The notes below the pieces were generated by a model. The model was not told the origin of the DNA. It worked only from the letters and a program-made list of their open reading frames with translations, and did not search any database. A program made the position numbers and the translations under genes. This document shows, in pieces, positions 25,202-38,526 of a DNA stretch of 64,000 bases. Positions within the stretch are counted from its first letter, which is position 1. Each line of letters begins with the position of its first letter. The stretch spans positions 6,556,146-6,620,145 of the forward strand of contig JAPFBE010000002.1 in the NCBI GenBank assembly GCA_034336665.1, written 5' to 3'. Source of the stretch: Luscinia megarhynchos. Lineage: Eukaryota > Chordata > Aves > Passeriformes > Turdidae.

Positions 25202-28200
25202 TAAGCATTCAACTGATACATCTGTCCCCTTACAATTTCACTGTCTGCAAATGGAAAAATCACTGTTCCTGCAGCTGGAATGCTCAGAAGGTCAGGCAAC
25301 CCAAGTGGTATAAAAGGTGATTATTAAAAATCAGGAGCTGGAAAGAGGATGGAGAGTGGAAATAATGTGGTAGCAACTGCAGGGAAATTATAGACAAGTG
25401 CCAATTCTGGGAAAAACAATGGGTGAAGACTTGGGAGAGAGTAGAAAAATAAAATTGTTTGCCCTACAGAGTTCTCCCATGGAGGCCTGACCCTGAACTG
25501 TTACAAACCTGAGGAGTGAGAGGTGAGTGAATGACAAGGGTCCTACAGAGGAGAGCCCTTAGGAGTATTTGTCCAAAGGAAGACATTCCCAGCTTCAAAA
25601 TTCGAAAACTGTTACCTGAAATGACAACTATTTTTAATTTATTATGACATGCTCAAAGCACATTAAATAGGATATAATAGGATGTGAATCATCAGGACAG
25701 CTGCTTTGGTGACACAAAATGCACAGAAACCATTTTGATCCTATTTCACAGAATGTGTTCTATGTTGCTTACATGGCATGATCACAGCCACCCAGGCTGC
25801 TTTCTTGGGATATCTTTGAGGTTTAATTACCCTGTCAATTAGAGTTAGAGATATTAATGTGGCAGTGAAACGATAAAGATTGCTCATGGCTTCTATTCTC
25901 TTCTTGTTTATATTCATCAGTCTTGAAAGAGGAGGACTTCTCACATTGTCTTGACATGGATGCTAATAAGCCTATAATGAGAGGTTCACTGCATCAAATA
26001 AAATAGGTGCCAGCAGCCATAAAGAGAACAAGTTAAGATAATGGTACAATACAGTCCAGTAATGAAGAGGTGGAGAGTGTAGTCCCCTGGATAGGGCAGA
26101 ACACTGCTAATTTTCAAGGATTAGCCAGTGAATGGGTAAAAGCCTTTAAGAAGAGAGAAAGGATAAAAAAACCAGCCACCTCTGAGAAAAATGGACCAGG
26201 ATGAAAGTACATTGTATCAACATATGCTCTATTAAGCTATAGAAAGCATTTAAAACTGAATATTGAGTAAATGGAAATAATTTTCAGCAAAATCCTAAAC
26301 TAGGGTGGATCAGAAAAGCATTCTTAAAGTATATAAAGCTATGCTGACTTCCATCTCCTGAGACTACAAAGAAAAAGACTAAGTCCCGTGTTCACAGGAC
26401 ATGTGCATGTGCAAAGCATTTTGGATCAACCTTTTTAGTTTCAAATGATCTGGATTAGGTTGGACAGAGTGTAAAAATGAGAACTATTATTAATATTGTA
26501 TGCCATAGGCCATATCAGCATATCAAATGTAAATGGTTTTGTGCAGGCCACTACTTGCTTAGTGCTTTCAGCATCTTTAGTGGAGCAAATGCCTATGGTG
26601 TCCCTGGGTGCTTAAACTACATTGGTTTTCAAGGTAAAGTAAAACATGCATAAAGTCCATACACTTCTAGATTATTTATTTGTGTGACTCATATAAGTCA
26701 TATCATGCTGTGATTTTAATGAGTTCTATCCTCACATGTTCCTGTTCCTAGAAGATCTTTATAGTGTTGCTCTGTAACTTATTCCCTCAAGCTGCTTTAT
26801 ACAAAAAATATAACTATTTCTGAAAAATGGGGTTCTAAGAACTCAATAGGTATATTTGGGTGGAAACAAAAAAGTATAAGCAGTTGATGCTGCTAGCCAT
26901 AGTAATAGTAAAATTGGGAGAATCCAAAAATTCAGGGTAGTTCTCTCTCTTTTTTTGCTTCCAATTCAGACACTATGATTTTTAAGATAAACTACTCTTA
27001 TTTTCAATAGGTTTTTGTGTCAATTTTAATGCACAATTCTTCAGTACTTGACATGAAAATACTAAAAGACGAATTATAAGAATTCATACCATGGAATTAC
27101 CATTACAAAAAATCATTTGGGTTTATACTCTACAATATAACATAAAATATGTGTGATAAAAGAATATCATGCGTTCATCCACTTTCCAAACTTTCAAGAC
27201 CTAAACTACGTCTCAGCAGTCTTATAAGAATTGCAATTTTTCCCATGGCCCTTAATATCTGTACAACTTCCTTCACAGACCAAGGGGAGCAGATAATTTT
27301 AAGAGTGTTGATACCCTGAGCTTGTGTTAACAGTCCCGTGTTTATTTGAGGAAGATTTTACTGGTTGTTAAAGATACTCCTCTGAGCCATAGTAAAAACA
27401 TTATATGCCTTCTAAGTGACATTTGCACTATTTCAGACACTAAATACTTAAACTAGTATTTATTCCATATGCAACAACTTGAGACTAAGACCAGATTTTA
27501 TATCCTTGTAGTTAAAAATGTACAAAATTATTTACTTAAATTCCTTGTAGGTTGTTTATTTTCCCCACTCCCTTTCCACTCCTCACATAGAAAATATCTA
27601 GCAACATACTCTCTCTAGGTTCTGGTGGAACTCTTTGTAGTCCTGAAAAGAGATGCCACAATCTCCACCCTCTAGGAATCTCTGTAAATGGGATAAAGTG
27701 CTCTTTTCCCAGGTTTCACAGAGCCATCCTCTGTGCCACACTTTTTCACAGAGAGGCTGCCTTGTCACTCATTTGCAGACCTGCTCCCTTAGCAGTATCA
27801 CATGCTAAGGACTCAGAGCCTTGTCCTTGATCAGCATGTGCCTTTATTTCTGTTTTGCCCCAATCCAATAAGCACCTATGATCGAGACATCAAAGAAAAC
27901 AATAACAATAATGCTTGCATTTGATGCTGCAGAACTAAAATTAAATATCTGAAGCAGGATAAAGCCACAAGATAAATGTCTTCAAAGACAGAAAAAAAAA
28001 AATGTTATGTCTTTAACTTGTTTACATGAAAGTATTTTCTCTGGTGGGATAATCAAAGTTTCAAAGATCTTGTCCTATATAATATCAAATCCTATTACTA
28101 TTCAGCAGGGGAAAAGCTATTCCCTTAAAATCAAGGTACTTTTTAAGAGTTTCCAGCATGAAAAAGCTTGTGTTGTGTGCAGAAGCACACACAGAAAGCA

Positions 28201-30515
28201 CCTCAAAGGGAAATGTTAGCCTCAAATTAATTTCCATCAGATTTGATTGAAAAACTCACACATATCTGTCCATTGGAGGTTTGCGACCTGACTCTGCCTG
28301 ACTGGGATTTGGTAATCGAATAGAGACTCCTGCAACACGTGTATCAGTTCTGCTGTAGTCAAGAAATATAGCTGTAAAATGTGCATCATATCAGCAAAGT
28401 TAGAACAATCTAGTTTTTTGTATGCAGCTTCATTTGTTCATTAACTAAATAAGTGCCCATAATTACAAAAAAAAAGCAAAATACAAATAAAAAATCACTT
28501 CTAAATGTTATGCTAATAATATTGTACCATGTCTGAACCAGTTTGTATACTTGAATGGATTTTTGCTACAAAGTCAAGATTTTTTGTGCCCTTGTTGCTG
28601 GCCACTATTGCAGCTTCTCTAAAAACAGGCAAGACCTCAAACCTTTCTCATGTGGCAAGATCTTAAAAAGTGTGCATTTATCCCTCATTCATTTTCTCAA
28701 ATAACTGCTGAACTTCCTTTTATTTTCTCTCAAATTCTTACTTCTAGAACTTTAACTTCAAAAAGAAATAATAAAAATTGTAAAATAAATCCCTTGAGAA
28801 ATTGTTCAATTTTTCAACTACACCTAATAAAAATAAGGTACCCAAATGTAAAGGCAGGAGTGTAACTGCTCTGCCACATGGCTGACGTTACCGTGGATTC
28901 AGCCAGACCCCTAGTTGTGCTGGAAGCCTCATGCAGAACTGCAGAAGCAGAGCACTTTTGACACAATAAAAGTCCCATACAGAATCTATGTCTGCTATCA
29001 GTCATTGAAAACAGGAATCTTGAATTTTAATATCATTTAGATCAGCACTGCACACAATTTTGAACTTTGACCTCCTTGTATCACTGACTTCATTATCAGA
29101 CTCAAATTCTGAGACAGAACGTCAGATCCAGATGGATCATGATTCAACTAAACAGTGGAAAAAAGAAAATACATTGATTAAAATTAAACTGATGCAGCTG
29201 TGAGAATGTCCTATTTGTTGGGTCTATAGAAATTTTATTTAGTTTATAATATATTTCATTTAAACTTTCTTTACAGGTTATTTAAATGAAGGCGTTTCAG
29301 AAGAAAGGCAAGTGGAGCATAGAAAACTGAGGGGACGAAGGAGAAAAAATGAAATATAAACTTTAGCAGAATGGCATGTAAAAAGCACGAAAGCAAAGAA
29401 ATAGGAGATGGCAACTGAACATTTGAAGGAATGGGAGTTAAACAGGTAGAAAAGGGACAACAGCCATCACTGGCAATAAAAGACAAAAGCTTGGAGACTG
29501 AGAGAAAATGTCCAATTTTCAGAGCCAACAGATGGTCATCTCAAGAAAATTCCTTAGTTTCTTTCAGAACTTCTGTGCAGAGAGTAATGAGTCTGCTGGA
29601 TCTTTTGTCTGTGTAGGTCCAGTTTGGACAAGAAGACCAGCAAGGAACACAAAGGCCTTATTCTTGAAAATTGACTGGTAGCTATTTGGAACAGGAATGG
29701 AGCTTATATCCCTTATTTTATTTCCTCAAAAAAAAAAAAAAACTTCAAGCTTTTGAGGCCTAATGAGGAGAAAGCAAAGTAATTTACACTCTGGAGACCC
29801 TGACTAATGTAACAGTAACATCACCCCCCTGCTAGCTCTGTCTCCATCATGTAGATCTCCCTTAAAATGTCATGTTCAAAACTAGTATAATTAACTGCTC
29901 ATTTCCCCATTTTTATATATATTTTTTCAGTCTAAAAAAAAAGAGATGAATGAGAGGAAGAAAACCATGAGAAGTTCACTTGTAAGCTGAATGAAAACAG
30001 AAAAAAAAAATTGGAAGAACAGTGGCACCAGAACTGCAGTCAAGCATTCAAGTCTCTAACTGCCTGAGACTTGCTGAAAATTTTCAGTTTCATCCCTTAT
30101 TGCCTCACTTCATGTGTATTCTTTGAGGCATTTTGATTTCTGTAATATTTTTCATTGTACCTTCCTCTTTTATCTTTTTTATCTACCTACCAGATAACAC
30201 TGTATTTTTAACAGGCATCTCCATTAGGGTATCGACTAAGTGGCTCCCAAGTCCTCTGTCACAAGTCACTGAGACAAGGAGATAGGTAAAGTAGTTATTG
30301 ATGTTTTCTACTGCCTTGGTAGCTGACACTATTTCCAACTATTTTTGGAGGAGAAGGAAAAGAGGGAGTATAAAAATAACAGAATAGGGTCACTTCAGAA
30401 TCTATGTGCAGGCAACTGCAGCCACTTTCTAGTCCCCCAAAAAATACTGTGGCGAACAAATACAGCTTTCTGGCTATCATACCTTCACAACTCATCACAT
30501 TCTTTCCAAGGGATT
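25202..30515. other. AT-rich non-coding stretch
   Basis: No supportable gene, RNA or well-defined transposon. There are poly(A) tracts near 27989 and 29727-29742 and scattered A/T-rich low complexity. Confidence 0.55.
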
Positions 30516-30520
30516 GAAGT

Positions 30521-31450
30521 TGCAACACTTGTGCTTTTGGGGTGATTGATTTTTGAAGAATTATGCTGGATATAACTGATTACCAATAGACATTAATGCT
30601 TTCACAGAGTAAAGGGAGTCTTGAAAATCAGATTCCAGAGGCATGAGTTAAAGCAGAAGGTATGAGCTAGGCCTGTCAAAACTAAGAAGGGAAGGCCAAA
30701 ACCATGCATAATGGGGACAATGTGAATGCAGAGTGCGTGGGGAGGATGCAGAGATCCACTCACAGCCCATGAGAAAAGGTGCTCAAGTCTGGAGTGGGTG
30801 GATGCTGAAAAGCTGGAATCTAGTGGGAAACACAAAGAGAGAGAAAAGCCTTGCTTCCAGAGATAGAGAGCCCTTGCTTCCAAACTAGAGCAGCTTATCT
30901 CTAAAAAACGACACCCCATGAACTAAAATGACCCACGCCAATGCAGTTTTGGGAAGACTGTTTTGCCCATGGGAAGGTCTCATGTTACAGCAGGTTGGGC
31001 AGGACTGCTACTCATGAAAAATTAAAACCCCACTGGGGGAGTTCACGGAGAATTGCGTCCCATGGGAAAGACACCCACAGCATAGCAGAAGAGACCCCTC
31101 TCCCTAAGCAAACTCAAGAAAGATTTTGGGTGAAAAACTGGCCTAAACTTCCATGCCCTGTCTCCCTGGGCTGTTGGTGGGAAGGAGGGAGGGGCTGGAG
31201 GAGAGAAAAATGGTGCTCTAAAGGTTTATTTTAGTTCTCATTATCCTCTTTAATTCTGTTAATATTTTTTTTCATTATACCTTTAAGTTTAAGCCTGTTT
31301 TGCTTTAGTGTTTTCTCCTAAACCTAATATAAACTCATGAGCCCTTCAGTTTTTCTTTCCCCCTCCTCTACTCAACCATAGCAGAGGAGAATGAGTGAAT
31401 AGTTTTTTCTTGTGGTTGCCCTGGATTTTAGCCAGTGCCAAACCATGACA
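30521..31450 (+). mobile_element. LTR of an endogenous retrovirus, probably solo
   Basis: The right end is well supported. It closes with AAACCATGACA, a typical avian LTR terminus, after a T-rich segment (about 31240-31330) that aligns with the U5-like end of the LTR at 43317-44834: both share TATACCTTTAAG or TGTACCTTTTAAAG, then AAGCCTG/GAGCCTG, then CTCCTAAACC/TTCCTAAATC. The left end is less certain. A GAAGT at 30516-30520 is followed by TG, and the same GAAGT follows the right end (31451-31455), so I propose a 5-base target duplication. However, the TGCAACAC start does not mirror the CATGACA end well. No gag, pol or env sequence is present. Confidence 0.5.
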
Positions 31451-31455
31451 GAAGT
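31451..31455. repeat. right copy of candidate target-site duplication GAAGT
   Basis: Identical to GAAGT at 30516-30520. Together they would bound the LTR-like block. Five bases is the duplication length usual for ERVL-type elements. Confidence 0.4.
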
Positions 31456-31801
31456 CAATAGTATCACTTCACATTTACCTTATTTCATTTTACTTTGCTA
31501 AACACACAGGAGAAACCACTTCTGAAAACACCTTGTTTTTGTGATGTGAAGTAGTACAGCATTTACTGTATTCTTCAGAAAGGCAGAATGGCCTACAGAA
31601 TGGCCTTCATAATTTCAGTTCCATGACATTTTATTGCTAAAAAAACCTAAAATTTCATCTTAAAACTTTAACTTCAAATACTGGTATGTGAAGAGAAAGC
31701 TAGAAACTATGACCTTACTGTTCTGTATGTCCTGAAAAAATGAGAGAAAATAATCATATGGACATATCATTTCTTTAATTTAAGCCAGTCTTAATTTAAG
31801 G

Positions 31802-31841
31802 CTGGCTCATGATTTTGAACACTGGCTCATGATTTTGAACA
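31802..31841. repeat. perfect tandem duplication of 20 bases
   Basis: Two identical copies (31802-31821 and 31822-31841) of a unit beginning CTGGCTCATG. A further CTG follows as a partial third unit after one base. Confidence 0.95.
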
Positions 31842-34800
31842 CTGTTAGGAGTTGAAGTTTATGCTTCTGACTTACCAGTACAATAAATATATTGCTAAGC
31901 AGAACATCATCAGAAAAAAATAGAAAATATATTTCTAGAAACTGGTTTTTATAAAATATTGCACCTTTCCTTTCAGATCTTCTAGTAAGTGCAGTTGAAT
32001 TCACTGAGTGATTGCAAATTCTATGAAAGTCTGGTCTAGAATCTCTTCATTAAGAGCCTTGTGTATAATCATCCTCGTGTTACTGTGTACCTTGAATACC
32101 AACAATCTTATAGCAGGCCAAGAAACCCACAGATATTCAGGGTTTGAACAGACGCACAGAACTTTTAATTTAGAACTTTTAATGGTCTGGTGGACTCACA
32201 AGCAGACCAAGGAGCAGGGAGAGGCACCTCTCCTTTAGAGATTCTGTAACCTGTGTTGACAGCACTGCTAATATTAATCCTCTGAAAGATGGGCTGCTGA
32301 TTTTCAAACACTTCAGCTTCTCCTGGATAGAAATGAACTGCTCTGTCTCAGAAAAATTGTTGACTGGGGTAAGCTGAATGTTTTTTTGTTTACAGTATTT
32401 AATGCTTTCTAAGACACAAAATAAAGCATTGCCATCACTAAAGCGACAAGAAGCTGTGGCCCACCTTCAAACAATTCTATGGGTGATTTTAAAAAAATAT
32501 CCCAACCTTTGACAACGTAAATAAAGGAGATGATCTTGTCATTGGATGATACATGGATGATCTTGTCTAAATTTTCTGTTCCAGTACTGTCATTGCCAAA
32601 GTGTTAAAAGAAATTGCAGCTATGCAGTCCAAGACACCTGGACTGAAAGATGGTATTTGTGATCACAGACAATGTTGAACCAGTTAAAAGCTTTGAAACT
32701 AATTGTGTCAGTTGTTTCGAGAAGATTCTGCTAATACAAAAAACACAACAGAACAAGGACAGTAAAATAATGTCTCTTGAATTTGTATTGCTTTCTTGTC
32801 AGCAGTACTTAACCATTAGCAAAAAGTCAGCTAAAGTAACAAAACAAAAGCCAAAAGCAGTAATGAAATTAAAATCACAGAAGTCTCAAAGTGAAAACAT
32901 TAGAACTTTGGTTTTCTAATTCTTACTAGCATTAGTGAAATATATTCATTTTCAATTGCAAGATTTTAACTTTACGAAGTGTAAAATCTATTTTAATGCG
33001 TTTATTTGTTGTACACTTCTTTCTTTTAAGTGAATTTTTTTTCAATCTATAAGTGACAAGCTTCTATGTTTGCAAGATGAAGAAATTATTTTTATCAAGA
33101 AATGGAAAATGGCAAAAGAAAAATTTAAATATCCACCTTTTCCAGGCAGAACAATTACCTCATATAATTGTTTCTTATCTCTGTAACAGTTTAACAGAAA
33201 CTTTCAGACTTATTTTAGTTTTTTACACATTCTAGAATCAAGTTAGAATTTGCAGAAATCACCATTATCAACACTGCTCCTGTTCTGCCATTAGTATTGA
33301 GTATTCCTATGTGAAAAAAGGACTATAAAATGGATGCCTGAAGTCAAATTGCCAATGGTTCAATATTTACTATTGCCACTTCAGAAAATTAATTTTTTCA
33401 TCCTGTGAACAATAACCATGTTTTAATTCTAAAAATGCCTTAGTTTTAGTGGCTACCAAGGTTTATTCCATAACATAATAGTGAATTTGATTTCATCACT
33501 TCTCATTTTCAAAATCAGAAATTTGGTTCTATTCTTTTTTTTTTCCACTCATATTTGGTCTCCTTGCTCCTATGTTTCATGAAGCTTGCTGAGAAATTCT
33601 TGCAGGGAAAGAATATGGATCTCCTGTTCTTCTGAAAAGAAGAGAAATCATTTCTCTGGCTTATGGGAACAGTATTTCCCCACAGTCCTTCTGCTTCCTG
33701 AGCAATGTGGTATGGGCTTATGTTTCAGCAAAGCATACTTTATTCAACATATGATGCCATCATCTCACTGCCTGACAAAAGCCAACAGAACTGGCTTGAT
33801 GTAGAGCACAACAGATGGAGCACAGACTGCTGCCTACCATTGCCAGGACTGTGGTCTGGTTTTGTTGTGACTGAACAGCAAAACAGAGTCCTAAGTTTAA
33901 GAATCTATCTATAAATTGCTGAGATCTACAAATAAAGAAATGTCTCTAGATTAATAATAGTGTTATTTTAATTCAATTGCCATTAGCTACCATCTGTTTA
34001 CATAATTCACCTGCATTGCAATGCTGCTCTAGTGAGACTCTCTGCTAGTCAGTATTGCTGCAGAGCTGTTCCTTCTGTCCAACTAAAATATCAAAAGACC
34101 AAAGTAACAAAGAACCAGAAAAAATTTTATTATAAATTAATTAATGAGGCATACATTTCAAAAGTGTCTCTCTGTAAACTAGTACTACTTATATGCATGG
34201 AAGTTTAAATTGCATTTTGCAATGGTGGAGAAAAGAATGCAATTCTAAAATTCAGTTCTTAAGATTTACCTCATCCCACTACATCTGGAATTTTTGAGTA
34301 GAAGAAGAGCAGAAGGGAGTCACACAAACACAGAAAATTAATTATAATTTAATTGTTTTCAGTTTGTTTTACTTTGGTTAAAAACCTAATGAGGGAAAAG
34401 ATTAGTCAGAGTGAAACTAGATAGGAATTTTTTCTATTAACTTCAATGGACTTTAAATCAGACACAAAGAAAAGACCCATCTTGCCAGTCCTACTTGACT
34501 AGCAAGTAGAAAAAATTATACTACAGCATGACACAGAAACAGGGTAGAATTTCTGGTCCTTGATCAGCAAAAGCACAAACCCTCCCAGCCTTTTGCATCT
34601 GAATTTCTCTGTGCTCCAGGATACATATGCAGTGCATTTCACCCTGGAGCCTAGTCCTTCCTGCACTCATCAGACCTTAGTTAGAAGTGGGTGGTGGAAA
34701 GGGGTCTGAAGTGGCAGAAGTTCAGGTGAGAAAGAGGCAGACTCCAGACAACCAGTAGATGGAAGAGCTTTCTGCTTAAAGCTCTGAGCAAGGCAAAGAG

Positions 34801-37800
34801 AAACAAATCTGGAAGCTCTACTACCCTGTGGATTTATCTATATAGTCTAAGGATATTTAAACCAGAACATAAATACTGAAGAATATTTGGTTATAGGACA
34901 AAGATTTTCTTGGGCTAGAAAGCCTCCCCATCCCCTTTCCTCAACCTCCTCTGCATATACAATTTTGTTCTGGGGATAAAAGGATATTGGTATTGAGTTT
35001 TTTAGAATAGCTACCCCATAATACCTATTTCAGAAAATACCTAAATTTAGAAAAACCATAAGGACTTCTCCCCATGAGGCCTGACTCTGTGAGGTGTCAA
35101 TGTTCCTTAACTGCTCAGCATGTCAGAAGGAGGCTCTTCATATGCGTCTGCATTGCTCAGTCTCTGGCTAATGTACCACCAAGACACAGTAACAGCCTGT
35201 AATTCCTGAGAAGCTGAAAGAACAGAAGCTTCCTGTGGTCCTGTATTAACGCTTCAGAGGAAAAAGCTGCAGGTGGATGTTCACTCATTGCAGATTCTCA
35301 TTCTTCAGCATGTGCCTGTATCAGTTATCCTATATACCTCTGTTATCGGGAGATTTCCTGCTATTTAACTTGACCTTGGAAGGTACTTTGTACATTTTTT
35401 TGCTTGGAATAAAGGTCTTAGAAGAAAACAGATGCTAATCTCAGTAAGCTTGTATCTTAGGTATTCATTCACTAGCAGACATGATTTTGTGCTTTTAATA
35501 AAACTTCCAAAAGATGATACTAGTGTTTATTATGCATTGTTGTGATTAGTTTGATTCTAGAAATAGCAGCAAGAAGGATACAGCAGAAAAACAGGAAAAA
35601 AAGCAATCTTTAAGTTATCTGTTAATCATCATGACTGTAGCTACAATGGAACCAGAGCCCACCTGACTAACATAACCATGTGTATTCAGCAGATGCAGTA
35701 CAAGTGGAAGAGCGTGTAACAGATAATTGAAAGCCAGGACTAGCTGGGGTAATGCTGCATAGTGCCTGGGAGCCTTAAATCTTCCTAATGCTAAAGCCTT
35801 CCATTGTCTTATTCAACCCATATTTATTACAAGATCAGAAACCTAATTTTTGAGCCATTAACCCTAATGTGCATAATATGTGTTGTCATTATTGCAGAGA
35901 AGTGAATCTGGCATGTGACATGCAAAGCATAGCAAGAAGGATTCTGAAATTATCACTGTTTTGTAATTTTTAAGAGGATAAGGTTCACTAAGATATCTGT
36001 TGACATCACATGAAATATTTTGTCATCCAGTTACCTGCCTGCCAGAACCTAATCCAATAGAGATTTAATTATATATTTAGGAAACAAGATCTGTCATTAT
36101 TAGTTTTCCTCTGTTCAGTCCAATGAAGTGTTCAACACACCGTGAACAAGAATGATACTGTACATTTAGCTAACAAAGTTATTCTGCCCCTGACATTAAC
36201 ACTAGAGATACTTTCTTCCTCCCAGATTATTTATTCAAGCCCTAAAAAATTAAGTAACTTTAAGGACTTGTAGAATGAAAAATTAATCAATTGAACATTT
36301 TATTCTCTTCATTTCTAATGCAACATTGGTTGAAATGGATGGGAATGCTTCTAGTACTTTTAACAGCATTGGATAATGTTCTTAAACATAGGAAAAGGTG
36401 CCAAAATCTTAAATAAGAACCATTATGAAACAAAAATTTGAAGTAGACAGGGTTAGTCCTTAGTCTGAAAAGCCTCAACTTGTTCAGGAGTTTAGATATA
36501 AAGTTGGAATGTCACATTCTTCCCTGCAGTGCCAGTGACTTCCCCCATCAACTCAGATCTCACAACAAACAATGTGTCATTGAGGCATGTATTTTAAAGA
36601 AAGTTCAGTTTGGATAAGTTCCCAAATCCATAATTTTTTTTTTTTAATAAACAGGACAAAAATAGTTATGCTAGATAAAGACACCTAGGATCAAGTCCAG
36701 TCTCATGATACTTCATACTACTATATCATGCATTCTTACTTATTTATTCATTTTTACTGCACTGCAATCAGTTTTCTGGATTTAGATCGATTGCTAATTA
36801 TAAATGGGTCCAGTGCAGTTAAGAACATGACTCCTATTTAAAAGTACTTAGGCTTCTATCTACTTCTACATGAGTGGTAAGTTTGTGATACACGCTCAAT
36901 TAAAATTGTGCACCCAAACTCATGTGGGATAGAGTGCACTGTGTAAGAAGACTTCTATCAGAGAACTTCTGATAATGTGGGAGCAGGATGAGAGAGAACA
37001 CTGAAATTTTACAGGCATATTGGAGTTGAGTCCTACAGTCTGGCAACAGTTGTCCAAGTTTCCCCAAATAAGATGGGTGACGGAGATAGAAAAGGAAGCA
37101 ATCATGATTTGCCATTTATTATAGAGTCTTGCTTTCTGCTTGGTAATCAAGGAAAAAAGATAGCAACAGATATTTTATTGTACGGTTTTTTTAACAGCAT
37201 CAGCAGTTTCAAACACAATGTTCATCATCCTGCTCTGGCCAGAGCTCAAGAAATAATAAAATATCTAAAGCTCTATTTTGATGTACAGTCTACATCTGGT
37301 TTGAAGGTATACATTCAAACCTGTTGACTTGCATTAGATCTGGGTTCCAAAAAGAATAGCATTGAGCTAATTCCAACAGATATCCAACAGTCAAAGTCCT
37401 GATGGAGACAAATCACAGTTTTGGACTCCTGAGAATTTAAGCTGTTTTGTGATACAAAATAATGATCTGGGCAGAGAAAAGTCTTCTGGAGAATTACCAG
37501 CTGGTACAAGGGTTTCTGGATAGAAACCACTTTTTATATTATTTGCATATTTACTATTCTAAAAATGAAGAAAAATAAAATAATTGAAAAGTTAAATTAT
37601 TTTACATCACCCAGAGTTTAATAAAAATAAATTTTAAAGTTTCCAGCAATCACTAGGCTTTCAAAGTGGTCAAGAAAGATAGATAAAAGCCTCTATGGTA
37701 TTAACCTTATTTATCAGATATCTGAAGTTTAAAGAAGCCAAGTGGCATATACAAAATATCAAATATATGGCATAGCAAGAACAGAATATGTGTTTCCTGG

Positions 37801-38495
37801 ATCTTTAACCAGGTTGTGGATATTCCTGCTTTGCCAACAGCTAATTCTTTTCACTCCCAATTACATGGTATATACACACACACATAGATCCCAAGAAGCT
37901 GATAGATCACAAAAAAACGTACTGAAGACAAGTAATGCCCTATCACAGGTAATAACCTTTGAAAGTTTTAATGTGAACAATAGCATGTGTCTGTTCTGCA
38001 GATTTTTCATTAAAGTACATAGGCCAATCATGAAGAAAAAAAAGATATTTGAGGAGGCAATAACCCAGAGGTTAAAAAAATATTGATTAGGAAAAAATGT
38101 TTTCTTCATAAAGGTAATGTTTCCATTTCAGCAAAAAGAAGCTATTTAGTCTCCAGAAAAAAAAGAAAACAAAGTATGTTCTTACAGCACGTATTTCATT
38201 TGTTGTGAGCTTTGTTGAATAATGAGCATTCATCTTACAACCCTCTCTCACCTTGCCTATCACACTAAAAGATTTAAAATATTTCTGGAAAGTCTGTGCC
38301 ATTTCATTTATAACATGGAAAAACATTAAACATCAACTTTCCAATATAACTACCTGCCCTTTGGTATCTAATACCTTCCTAGAAGACACGACCTGGTAAA
38401 TTTAGTATGGATTACCACAGACTTATTCACTTCTAATGAGACATAGTTTCTCCTGATCTTTTTCATCTACCTTCAGAAAAGAAAGATAAAAAAAC

Positions 38496-38526
38496 TCAGA
38501 GCTTGTTTCTGTCAGAGCTTGTTTCT
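38496..38526. repeat. tandem duplication of a 16-base unit
   Basis: TCAGAGCTTGTTTCTG is followed at once by TCAGAGCTTGTTTCT, giving nearly two full copies. Confidence 0.9.
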
